Of a stretch of 64,000 nt of DNA, positions 39,973 through 49,853 are shown in pieces. Both the position numbers and the translations under genes were made by a program. Position 1 is the stretch's first letter. Each line of letters starts with the position of its first letter. The notes under the pieces are model-generated. The model worked only from the letters and a program-made list of their open reading frames with translations, was not told the DNA's origin and searched no databases. Where the stretch lies: positions 1,106,001 to 1,170,000 of the forward strand of contig NZ_CP162488.1 of assembly GCF_041242975.1 (NCBI RefSeq). The letters run 5' to 3'. The stretch comes from Xanthomonas sp. DAR 35659 (GTDB taxonomy: Bacteria > Pseudomonadota > Gammaproteobacteria > Xanthomonadales > Xanthomonadaceae).

Positions 39973-39978
39973 GCAGCG

Positions 39979-40008
39979 AGATAACCATGGGCTTTGCGCG
40001 ACTGTCAA
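39979..40008 (-). promoter_or_regulatory. Promoter of the ilv-leu operon
   Basis: A perfect TTGACA -35 (40008-40003, minus strand) is followed 18 bases later by TTATCT (39984-39979). The -10 is a poor match. Transcription should start near 39972, the A of the leader-peptide ATG. Confidence 0.5.
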
Positions 40009-40214
40009 CTGTGTTGCGGGCCTGCATCGGCGAATATGCCGAAAGCCGCGCCAGCGCTGCATGGTTACGCATGAAACGGAGGTGGCGCAGGCGGCGAATA
40101 GCGCCAATTGCGCGGAAATCCGGCCTTCGCCGATGACGCGTCGTGCACGCGTGCGCGGCGGCGTCGGCCGCACTCGGGTACGGTGGACGTCCCCTGTTTC
40201 CCGGAGAGCCGCGC

Positions 40215-41936
40215 ATGTCCGTTTCGCTTCCTTCCCTGGCGCGCCTGGCGCTCGCGCTGGCGCTGGCGACGTCGGTGCCGGCGCAGGCCGCCGACCGCAT
40301 CACCGGCCAGCCGTTCGCGACCCGCTCGGAAGTGATCGCCCCGCACGCCATGGCCGCCACCTCGCAGCCGCTGGCCACGCAGATCGCGCTGGAGACGATG
40401 CGCGACGGCGGCTCGGCGGTGGACGCGGCGATCGCCGCCAACGCCGCGCTGGGACTGATGGAGCCGACCGGCAACGGCGTCGGCGGCGACCTGTTCGCCA
40501 TCGTCTGGGATCCGAAGACGCACAAGCTCTACGGCTACAACGGCTCCGGGCGCTCGCCGAAGGCGCTGACCCTGGCCGAATTCCAGCGCCGCGGGCTGAA
40601 GGAGATCCCGGCCACTGGCCCGTTGCCGGTCTCGGTGCCCGGTGCGGTCGATGGCTGGTTCGCGCTGCACGAGCGTTTCGGCCGCAGGACCATGGCGCAG
40701 AACCTGGCACCGGCGATTCGCTACGCCCGCGACGGCCATCCGGTGGCCGAGACCATCGCCTACTACTGGGACCGCTCGGTGCCGCGGCTGTCGCAGTACC
40801 CCGGCTTCAAGGAGCAGTTCACCGTCGACGGCCGCGCGCCGCGCAAGGGCGAGCTGTGGAAGAACCCGAACCTGGCCAACACCCTGCAGCAGATCGCCGA
40901 CGGCGGCCGCGACGCGTTCTACAAGGGGCCGATCGCGCGCACCATCGATGCCTACTTCAAGGCCAACGGCGGCTTCCTGCGCTACGAGGACCTGGCCAGC
41001 CACCACGGCGAATGGGTCGAGCCGGTGTCCACCAACTACCGCGGCTACGACGTGTGGGAACTGCCGCCCAACAGCCAGGGCATCGCCGCGCTGCAGATGC
41101 TCAACATCCTGGAAGGCTACGATTTCTCCAGGATCCCGTTCGGCTCGGCCGAGCACGTGCACCTGTTCACCGAGGCGAAGAAGCTGGCCTTCGCCGACCG
41201 CGCGCGGTTCTACGCCGACCCGGCGTTCCAGCCGGCGCCGCTGGCGCGGCTGATCTCCAAGGACTACGCCGCGCAGCGGCGCGCGCTGATCTCGATGGAC
41301 AAGGCGCTGAAGGAAGTGCAGCCGGGCACGCCGAAGCAATTGGAGGAGGGCGACACCATCTACCTGACCGTCGCCGATGCCGACGGCATGATGGTGTCGC
41401 TGATCCAGTCCAACTACCGCGGCATGGGCAGCGGCATGGCGCCGCCGGGGCTGGGCTTCATCCTCCAGGACCGCGGCGAGATGTTCGTGCTGCAGAAGGA
41501 CCATCCCAACGGCTACGCGCCGGGCAAGCGTCCGTTCCAGACCATCATCCCGGCGTTCGTGACCAAGGACGGCAAGCCGTGGCTGAGCTTCGGGGTGATG
41601 GGCGGGGCGATGCAGCCGCAGGGCCACGTGCAGATCCTGATGAACCTGATCGACTTCCACATGAACCTGCAGGAGGCCGGCGACGCGCCGCGGATCCAGC
41701 ACGACGGCTCCACCGAGCCGACCGGGCAGGCCACGGCGATGCGCGACGGCGGCGAACTGAACCTGGAGACCGGGTTTTCCTACGACACCATCCGCGAACT
41801 GATGCGCAAGGGCCATCGGGTGATCTTCGCCGATGGTCCCTACGGCGGCTACCAGGCGATCGCTCGCGATCCGGTCAGCGGCGTGTATTACGGCGCTTCG
41901 GAAAGCCGCAAGGACGGGCAGGCCGCCGGCTACTGA
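40215..41936 (+). CDS. ggt: Gamma-glutamyltransferase
   Basis: 573 residues from the ATG at 40215, which begins a signal peptide (SLARLALALALATSVPAQAA); a preceding in-frame ATG adds a non-secretory stretch. Motifs are GGSAVDAAIAANAALGLMEPTGNGVGGDLFAIVW, PVSVPGAVDGWFALHERFG, and the autocatalytic threonine that starts the small subunit in LEEGDTIYLTVADADGMMVSL, followed by PGKRPFQTIIPAFV. The periplasmic enzyme hydrolyses or transfers gamma-glutamyl groups, chiefly from glutathione. It diverges from the ilv-leu operon. Confidence 0.93.
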   Translation: MSVSLPSLARLALALALATSVPAQAADRITGQPFATRSEVIAPHAMAATSQPLATQIALETMRDGGSAVDAAIAANAALGLMEPTGNGVGGDLFAIVWDPKTHKLYGYNGSGRSPKALTLAEFQRRGLKEIPATGPLPVSVPGAVDGWFALHERFGRRTMAQNLAPAIRYARDGHPVAETIAYYWDRSVPRLSQYPGFKEQFTVDGRAPRKGELWKNPNLANTLQQIADGGRDAFYKGPIARTIDAYFKANGGFLRYEDLASHHGEWVEPVSTNYRGYDVWELPPNSQGIAALQMLNILEGYDFSRIPFGSAEHVHLFTEAKKLAFADRARFYADPAFQPAPLARLISKDYAAQRRALISMDKALKEVQPGTPKQLEEGDTIYLTVADADGMMVSLIQSNYRGMGSGMAPPGLGFILQDRGEMFVLQKDHPNGYAPGKRPFQTIIPAFVTKDGKPWLSFGVMGGAMQPQGHVQILMNLIDFHMNLQEAGDAPRIQHDGSTEPTGQATAMRDGGELNLETGFSYDTIRELMRKGHRVIFADGPYGGYQAIARDPVSGVYYGASESRKDGQAAGY

Positions 41937-41999
41937 GTCCGGCCGGCACGCCGTCGCCGGCGGCCCGCTGCCGCGGCCGACGGCAAGCGGCGCCTGCGA

Positions 42000-43577
42000 T
42001 CAGCGCGGCTCCCGCGCGCCCGCCGTCTCATCGCCGGTGGCGCCCTGCGCCGCCTGCTCGCGCGCGATCCAGGCCTCGATCATGTGCCGGGCGCGTTGCG
42101 CCTGGCGGTGTTGGCGGTTGGATTCGGCATCGAGCACGCGGTACAGCGACACGATCACCAGCACCATCAGCAAGGCGAACGGCAACGCGGCGATGGTGAT
42201 CACGCCCTGCAGCGCGTCCAGGCCGCCGGCCAGCAACAGTACCGCCGCGATCAGCGCCACCGCCACGCCCCACACCAGCTTGCGCGCCAGCGGCGGGTCG
42301 CCGGCCTCGTCGGTGGACATGCTGGCCAGCACCAGCACCGCCGAATCGGCGGAACTGACGAAGAAGATCATCAGCAGCAACAGCGCCACGCTCGACAGCA
42401 GCAGCGATCCCGGCAGGCTGTCGAACAGGGTGAACAACACTGTCTCGTAGCCGTTGTGCAGCGCCTGCAGCATGTCGACGTGGCCGAACAGTTGCGACCA
42501 CAGCGCGGTACCGCCGAACACCGAGAACCACAGGAAGCCGAGCAGGGTCGGCGCGAGCACCACGCCGACGACGAATTCGCGCACGCTGCGGCCGCGCGAG
42601 ACGCGGGCGATGAACGAGCCGACGAACGGCGCCCAGGCGATCCACCAGGCCCAATAGAAAATGGTCCAGTCGGCCACCCAGCGATCGCCGGAGAACGGCG
42701 ACATGCGCAGGCTCATCGTCACCAGCTGGTTGAGGTAGGTGCCCAGCGTGGTGGTGAAGGTGTCGAAGATGAAGCCGGTGGGACCGAGCACCAGCACGGC
42801 GGCCAGCAACAGTGCCGCCAGCGCCAGGTTGATGTTGGACAGCCACTTGATGCCGCGTTCCACGCCGGTGCTGGTGGAGATCATGTACAGCACGAAGGCC
42901 ACGGCGATCACCGTCATCTGCAACGGCAACCCCGCGTGCACGCCGAACACGCGCTGCACGCCGGCGGCGATCTGGATGGTGCCGAAGCCCAGCGTGGTCG
43001 CCACGCCGACCGCGGTGGCGACCACCGCGGCGATGTTCACGCTCTGCCCGATCCAGCCGCGATGATGGCGGCCGATGACCGGCTGCAGGATGTCGCTGAT
43101 CAGCCCGCGGCCGTTGCGGTTGTACTGGAACCAGGCCATCGCCAGGCCGATCAGCCCGTAGATCGCCCAGGGATGCAGGCCCCAGTGGAAGAAGGCATAG
43201 CGCATCGACGCGCGCGCCGCCTGCATGCTCTCCGGCGCCAGCCCTTCCGGCGGCTTGAGGAAATGCGAGATCGGCTCGGCCGCGCCCCAGAACACCAGCC
43301 CGATGCCCATGCCGGCGGCGAACAGCATCGACAGCCAACTGGCGCGGGAGAAATCGGGTTCGGCATCTTCGCCGCCGATGCGCAGGTTGCCGAAGCGGCC
43401 GAACGCCAAGTACAGCAGGAAGCTCAGGGTCAGGAACACGATCAGCAGGTACAACCAGCCGGCGCTGCGGATCACGTCGGCCAGCGCGGTCTGCACCACT
43501 GCGTTGAACGGGCCGGGGGCGAGCCCGGCGATCAGCACCAGCAGGGCCACCAGCGCGATGGAAATGCGGAACACCAT
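42000..43577 (-). CDS. BCCT-family betaine/choline/carnitine transporter
   Basis: 525 residues with about 12 membrane segments, from the ATG at 43577 (an in-frame ATG at 43679 adds a non-homologous stretch). The family signature is GMGIGLVFWGAAEPISHF, together with FFHWGLHPWAIYGLIGLAMAWFQYNR and the unwound helix region FYWAWWIAWAPFVGSFIARVSRGRSVREFV. It should import a quaternary ammonium solute. Long regulatory C-terminal tails of osmosensing BetP are absent; the tail here is a short Arg/Gln-rich helix. Substrate not determined. Confidence 0.92.
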   Translation of the reverse strand: MVFRISIALVALLVLIAGLAPGPFNAVVQTALADVIRSAGWLYLLIVFLTLSFLLYLAFGRFGNLRIGGEDAEPDFSRASWLSMLFAAGMGIGLVFWGAAEPISHFLKPPEGLAPESMQAARASMRYAFFHWGLHPWAIYGLIGLAMAWFQYNRNGRGLISDILQPVIGRHHRGWIGQSVNIAAVVATAVGVATTLGFGTIQIAAGVQRVFGVHAGLPLQMTVIAVAFVLYMISTSTGVERGIKWLSNINLALAALLLAAVLVLGPTGFIFDTFTTTLGTYLNQLVTMSLRMSPFSGDRWVADWTIFYWAWWIAWAPFVGSFIARVSRGRSVREFVVGVVLAPTLLGFLWFSVFGGTALWSQLFGHVDMLQALHNGYETVLFTLFDSLPGSLLLSSVALLLLMIFFVSSADSAVLVLASMSTDEAGDPPLARKLVWGVAVALIAAVLLLAGGLDALQGVITIAALPFALLMVLVIVSLYRVLDAESNRQHRQAQRARHMIEAWIAREQAAQGATGDETAGAREPR

Positions 43578-43908
43578 GGCAGGAGAGTCTCCGGTCGGGA
43601 AGCGCGAGAGGGCGCCGGCGCAACACGCGCTGGCGCTACGCCGCGGCCGCCGTCGTGCCTGCTGCGGGGCGGGGACCATACCGGGCTCACCGTCACGAGG
43701 CCGTTATGGCGCGCTGCGCAGGCTGTGCCCGGCGTGTTGCCGTGCCGTGCCGCGGTGTCGGAGCGGGAGGCGGGCCGTCCTGTGCCAGCGTCGTGCCTGA
43801 ACGCGCAAGGCGGCGGGCATGACGCCGGTCCCGGTTGCGCACCCGCCCGCTCAGCTTGCGCGGCGGCGGCCGATACCATGGCGGAAGGATTCCTGGAGGG
43901 GGAAGACG
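43578..43908. other. Intergenic region between divergent BCCT and chemoreceptor genes
   Basis: About 331 bases without a supported gene. It must contain both promoters, but I see no convincing -10/-35 pair, repeat or operator. GGAGGGGGA just before 43909 is the strong ribosome-binding site of the chemoreceptor. Confidence 0.5.
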
Positions 43909-45759
43909 ATGGCGTTGTTCACACGCAGCCCAGGCGCCGATGCCGGGCATGCCGCGGCCTTGCCGGATGCGCCGGTGGCGCTGCTCAGGTTGGACCAACA
44001 GGGGCGCGTGAGCGCCGCCAACCGTGCCGCGCTGGATCTGCTCGGACTGCAGGGCGACGCCCTGCTGGGCGAACCCTGCGAGGCGGTCTGGGGCCTGCCG
44101 CTGGCGGCGCTGGTCGGCAGCGAAGGCAGTTGGCTGGCGTCCAACGACGACCCGGCGCGGCGGGTGCGCTACCAGCGCGATCGCGACGGCGACGGTTGGC
44201 TGCTGTCGCTGCCGCACGCGGAGACCGCCACGCTGCTGCGCGACGTCGCCCTGCTCGGCGCCGGCCAGACGCAGGGCGCGACCAGCCCGGCGTTGCAGGC
44301 GCTGGCGCAGCGACTGCAGGCCGGCGCGCAGGCGCAGGCATTGCTGGAGCGCGTCGGCGAGCGCCTGACCGGCTGCGACCTGGACCTGGGCCTGCACACG
44401 CCGCTGTTGCCGCAGGAGACCGAAGCGATGGCCGGCCGGCGCCTGTCGGCCGGGTTCGGCAATCTCGCCGAGGCGATCCGCCAGGCGGTCGCGCTGTCGC
44501 TGCAGATCGCCGCCGACGTGCCGCACGTGGTCGCGGAGAACGACGAGCTGGCGCGGCAATCGCAGACCCAGATGGACGCCTTGCAGACAGTGGTGGCGAC
44601 CACCCGCCGACTGCTGCAGGGGCTGCAGGAGATGAACCAGGAACTGCGTGCGGTGATCGCGGTGGCGGCCAGCGCCGACGACAGCGCGCGCCAGGGCGTG
44701 GACGCGGCGCGCGCGCTGGGCCAGGCGATGCGCGAAGTGGAACGGCGTTCGGCGCGCGCCAGCGAGGTCATCGCGGTGATCGACGCGGTCGCGTTCCAGA
44801 CCAACATCCTGTCGATCAACGCCAGCATCGAGGCGGTGCACGCCGGCCCCGCCGGGCGCGGCTTCGCCGTGGTCGCCAGCGAAATCCGGCGCCTGGCCGA
44901 GCAGGCCGGCGCCGCGGCGCGCGACGTGCGCACCATCATCGGCGAGACCGGCAGCGCGCTGAACGAGAGCGCCGCCTCGGCGCAGCGCACCGAGCAGGTG
45001 CTCGGCGGCATCGGCGAGCTGCTCGGGCGCGCCAGTGCGGCGATGGAGACCGTGGCCACCCGCGTCGCCGCGCAAGGCGAGGAGATCGGTGGCATCGATC
45101 GCGCGGTCGAGCACGTGGTCGGACTCAGTCGCAGCAATCTGGAGCACGTTTCCAAGGTGGTCGAGCGCAGCGCGGCGCTGGCCGCGGGCAGCGCCACGCT
45201 GCATGACTGCGTGGGCCTGTTCCGGCTGCCGGCCGACCCCATGCGGCAGCCGCGCCACGCGCGCGTCCGCGAGCTGGCGACGGCGACCGCCGGGCGCATC
45301 GGGCAGGCGCTGGCCGATGCCGTGGCGCGCGGCCGCATCGGCGAGGACGCCTTGTTCTCCACCGAGTACACGCCCATCGCCGGCATCGATCCGCCCAAAT
45401 ACCGCACCGCGTTCGACGCGCTATGCGACGAACTGCTGCCGCCATTGCAGGAGCCGCTGCTGGCCGCGCATCCGTGGATCGTGTTCGCGATCTGCGCCAA
45501 TCCGGACGGCTACGTGCCGACCCACAACCTGCGCTTCAGCCAACCGCTGAGCGGCGATCGCGCCCGCGACCTGGTCGGCAACCGCACCAAGCGCATCTTT
45601 TCCGACCGCGTTGGGCGCAGCGTCGGCCGCCATACCCAGCCCTATCTGCTGCAGGTATACCGGCGCGACACCGGGCAGATCCTGTTCGACCTGTCGGTGC
45701 CGGTGAACGTGCGCGGCAGACACTGGGGCGGTCTGCGCGTGGCCTACGTGCTGGAGTGA
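43909..45759 (+). CDS. Soluble methyl-accepting chemoreceptor with PAS and C-terminal sensor domain
   Basis: 616 residues, starting at the ATG at 43909 after a strong GGAGGGGGA site. There is no membrane segment. An N-terminal PAS-like domain (about 18-110: [25 protein letters not shown]) is followed by the signalling coiled coil with hairpin tip [21 protein letters not shown] and [18 protein letters not shown]. The last ~140 residues form a separate domain ([21 protein letters not shown] ... GYVPTHN ... [13 protein letters not shown] ... [15 protein letters not shown]) known at the end of some alphaproteobacterial-type chemoreceptors. It probably senses a cytoplasmic cue and controls CheA. 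No che genes are nearby. Confidence 0.9.
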   Translation: MALFTRSPGADAGHAAALPDAPVALLRLDQQGRVSAANRAALDLLGLQGDALLGEPCEAVWGLPLAALVGSEGSWLASNDDPARRVRYQRDRDGDGWLLSLPHAETATLLRDVALLGAGQTQGATSPALQALAQRLQAGAQAQALLERVGERLTGCDLDLGLHTPLLPQETEAMAGRRLSAGFGNLAEAIRQAVALSLQIAADVPHVVAENDELARQSQTQMDALQTVVATTRRLLQGLQEMNQELRAVIAVAASADDSARQGVDAARALGQAMREVERRSARASEVIAVIDAVAFQTNILSINASIEAVHAGPAGRGFAVVASEIRRLAEQAGAAARDVRTIIGETGSALNESAASAQRTEQVLGGIGELLGRASAAMETVATRVAAQGEEIGGIDRAVEHVVGLSRSNLEHVSKVVERSAALAAGSATLHDCVGLFRLPADPMRQPRHARVRELATATAGRIGQALADAVARGRIGEDALFSTEYTPIAGIDPPKYRTAFDALCDELLPPLQEPLLAAHPWIVFAICANPDGYVPTHNLRFSQPLSGDRARDLVGNRTKRIFSDRVGRSVGRHTQPYLLQVYRRDTGQILFDLSVPVNVRGRHWGGLRVAYVLE

Positions 45760-45778
45760 GCGCCACCCGGGTGCTGGA

Positions 45779-45811
45779 CAAAAAAACGCCACCGGCGGGA
45801 CGCCGGCGGCA
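45779..45811 (-). terminator. Rho-independent terminator on the minus strand
   Basis: CGCC-A-CCGGCG / CGCCGG-C-GGC arms (45787-45810) with a GGA loop are preceded by seven A (45780-45786), so the T-run lies on the minus strand. It fits the end of the minus-strand gene at 46020-46643, about 210 bases away. Confidence 0.7.
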
Positions 45812-46019
45812 GGGGAGAGAGAGCGTGGTTCTTGTGCGGCCAGGCTAGGCGCGGCATGTGGCCGAGGTTTGTCGCGGCAAGCCTGTCGCATGGCACGGCC
45901 GACACGAAGCCGTGCCGGTTGTGCGCCGATTCAGCCAGTCGGCCGCGCCGATGCGCGGCACGGGCGTTGCCGAGCGCGGCGGAACACGGTGCGCCGGACG
46001 CATCGGCCTCCCAGGCAGA

Positions 46020-46643
46020 TCAGCGTAACGGCGAGCGGCCGGCCCACAGTTCGCGGCAGACGCTGTCGACATCGAGCGCGTCGTCCTCCAGCACCGCGTC
46101 GACGAAGGCCTCGCGCGCCTGCTGCGGGCTCATGCCGGCGCGGTAGTCGCGGGCGACGCGGGCATTCGCCGGCAGTCGGATGAAGTTGGACTCCGGGGCG
46201 ACCAGGTCGCCCTCGAACGTGCCGAGGAACTCGATACTATGCGCATCCTCGATCAGCGTGCCCACGCGGCCGTGCCCGGTGCAGCCGAAGATGCGATCGC
46301 CGTAGGACAGGCCGACCAGGGTCTGGCAGTCCAGGTCGCCGAACACGTAGAGGCCGCCGTTGGCGATCACCGCGCGGGCGCGCAGCTGGCCGGCGACGAT
46401 CAGGCTGCCGATATCGTTGACGAACAGGATGTCGCATTCCAGATCGCCGAGGACCACAAGCACGTTCTGGTCGATCTCCAGCGCCCCATCGATCCGCAAC
46501 GGGCCGTCGCAGGCATCGAAGCCCTCCTCGCCGGCGCGGAAGCGCAGGTGCTCCCAGTCCGTCGGGCAGCGCGCCTGCAATTCGGCGGCTTCGGCGTCGG
46601 TCAAGGGGCGGCGTGCAATGGTCGAGGGCATGGTGGGTGACAT
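46020..46643 (-). CDS. Conserved hypothetical protein with beta-strand repeats
   Basis: 207 residues from the ATG at 46643; an ATG at 46631 is equally possible, and neither has a clear Shine-Dalgarno. After TDAEAAELQARCPTDWEHL the middle consists of short repeated strands with Gly turns (LRIDGALEIDQNVLVVLGDLECDILFVNDIGSLIVAGQLRARAVIANGGLYVFGDLDC), suggesting a right-handed beta-solenoid like bactofilin-type or polymer-forming folds. The C-terminal ~45 residues look helical. I do not recognise the function. It is a single gene convergent with the chemoreceptor and divergent from the TPP riboswitch. Confidence 0.65.
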   Translation of the reverse strand: MSPTMPSTIARRPLTDAEAAELQARCPTDWEHLRFRAGEEGFDACDGPLRIDGALEIDQNVLVVLGDLECDILFVNDIGSLIVAGQLRARAVIANGGLYVFGDLDCQTLVGLSYGDRIFGCTGHGRVGTLIEDAHSIEFLGTFEGDLVAPESNFIRLPANARVARDYRAGMSPQQAREAFVDAVLEDDALDVDSVCRELWAGRSPLR

Positions 46644-46778
46644 CCAGTCTGGGTGGGCGCGCAGCATGGCCGACGGGCGCGGAGACGTCCAGATCGGCGC
46701 CAGCAGGAAGCGCCTGCAGTCGGCGCGCGGCCGGCCGCGCATTGGGGCCACCGCGCGTTTCGTGTTCTAATCCGCGCC

Positions 46779-48869
<2,091 letters not shown>

Positions 48870-48937
48870 CCGCCGCGCCGTCACCGCCGTGGCGTGCGCT
48901 TGTCTATGATGCGCGCACTCCACTTTCGGAAGTCCGC

Positions 48938-49603
48938 ATGCTCCGCTACGCGATCGCCCTGCGCCGCCACCCATCCGCGTTGCTGCTGGGCGTGCAGTTG
49001 CTGGGGCTGTTGCTGTATCCGCTGATGGAGGACACCGCGGCCGGGCGCGCGCTGTTCGGCGCGTTCGGCATCGTGGTGCTGGGCCTGGCGCTGTGGGTGG
49101 TCAACCGCAGCCCGGCGGTGCTGTGGATCGCCTGGTGCCTGGCGCTGCCGTCGGTGGTGCTGTCGATCGCCGCGGCCCTGCTCGGCAGCGCGGCGCTGGC
49201 CATCGCCGCGCAGTCGCTGGAGAGCCTGCTGTACTTCTATACCGCGGCCAGCCTGATCGCCTACATGCTGCAGGACCACGAGGTCACCCGCGACGAACTG
49301 TACGCGGCCGGCGCGACCTTCACCTTGCTGGCGTGGGCCTTCGCCTTCGCCTTCTCGGTGTGCCAGCAGTGGTTGCCCGGCAGCTTCACCGCCGCGGTGG
49401 ACGCGTCGTCGCCGCGCACCTGGATGGAACTGCTGTACCTGAGTTTCAGCGTGCTGTCCGGCGTGGGCCTGAGCGACGTGGTGCCGGTGCAGCCGCTGGC
49501 GCGTTCGCTGGTGATGCTCGAACAGTTCGCCGGGGTGATGTACATCGCGCTGGTGGTGTCGCGGCTGATCGGGCTCAGCGTCACACGAAAACCGAAAGCC
49601 TGA
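48938..49603 (+). CDS. Two-transmembrane ion-channel-like protein with degenerate filter
   Basis: 221 residues with several hydrophobic segments: N-terminal pairs (about 10-25, 36-56, 64-83) and a C-terminal pore-like unit LYLSFSVLSGVGLSDVVPVQPLARSLVMLEQFAGVMYIALVVSRLIGL. This matches the Ion_trans_2 layout of bacterial K+ channels, but the TVGYGD filter is replaced by SGVGLSD. It could conduct other ions or be non-conducting. It is 68 bases after thiC on the same strand and possibly co-transcribed. Start: ATG at 48938. Confidence 0.75.
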   Translation: MLRYAIALRRHPSALLLGVQLLGLLLYPLMEDTAAGRALFGAFGIVVLGLALWVVNRSPAVLWIAWCLALPSVVLSIAAALLGSAALAIAAQSLESLLYFYTAASLIAYMLQDHEVTRDELYAAGATFTLLAWAFAFAFSVCQQWLPGSFTAAVDASSPRTWMELLYLSFSVLSGVGLSDVVPVQPLARSLVMLEQFAGVMYIALVVSRLIGLSVTRKPKA

Positions 49604-49612
49604 ATCGCAGCT

Positions 49613-49636
49613 AAAAAAAACGCGCCAAGGGCGCGT
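49613..49636 (-). terminator. Orphan minus-strand intrinsic terminator
   Basis: ACGCGCC-AAG-GGCGCGT (49620-49636) preceded by eight A (49613-49620) is a strong terminator read on the minus strand. No minus-strand protein gene lies upstream in that direction (to 52 kb), so it may end a small RNA or antisense transcript. Confidence 0.6.
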
Positions 49637-49853
49637 AATCGTGCAACGTTTATCTGAGCGTCGTCGGCGGAGAGAGAGCCTGTAGTTGCTTCGCCACGCG
49701 TGGTGGCGGCAGCGACTAGGGTAGAATTTGTCGGCGTCGCCACGCCTGGCTGCATTCGTCGCATGGGTTTGCCGAATCTGCCCGTTGGCGCCATCCGGCG
49801 CCGCGTCGCGACGCATTCCCCTCCCTCGCAGATCGTTGTTGCCCTCGTCGCGC

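Noticed and set aside
46020..46643. Calling this protein a bactofilin
   Set aside because: The beta-repeat pattern is suggestive but the usual bactofilin core length and motifs are not clear.
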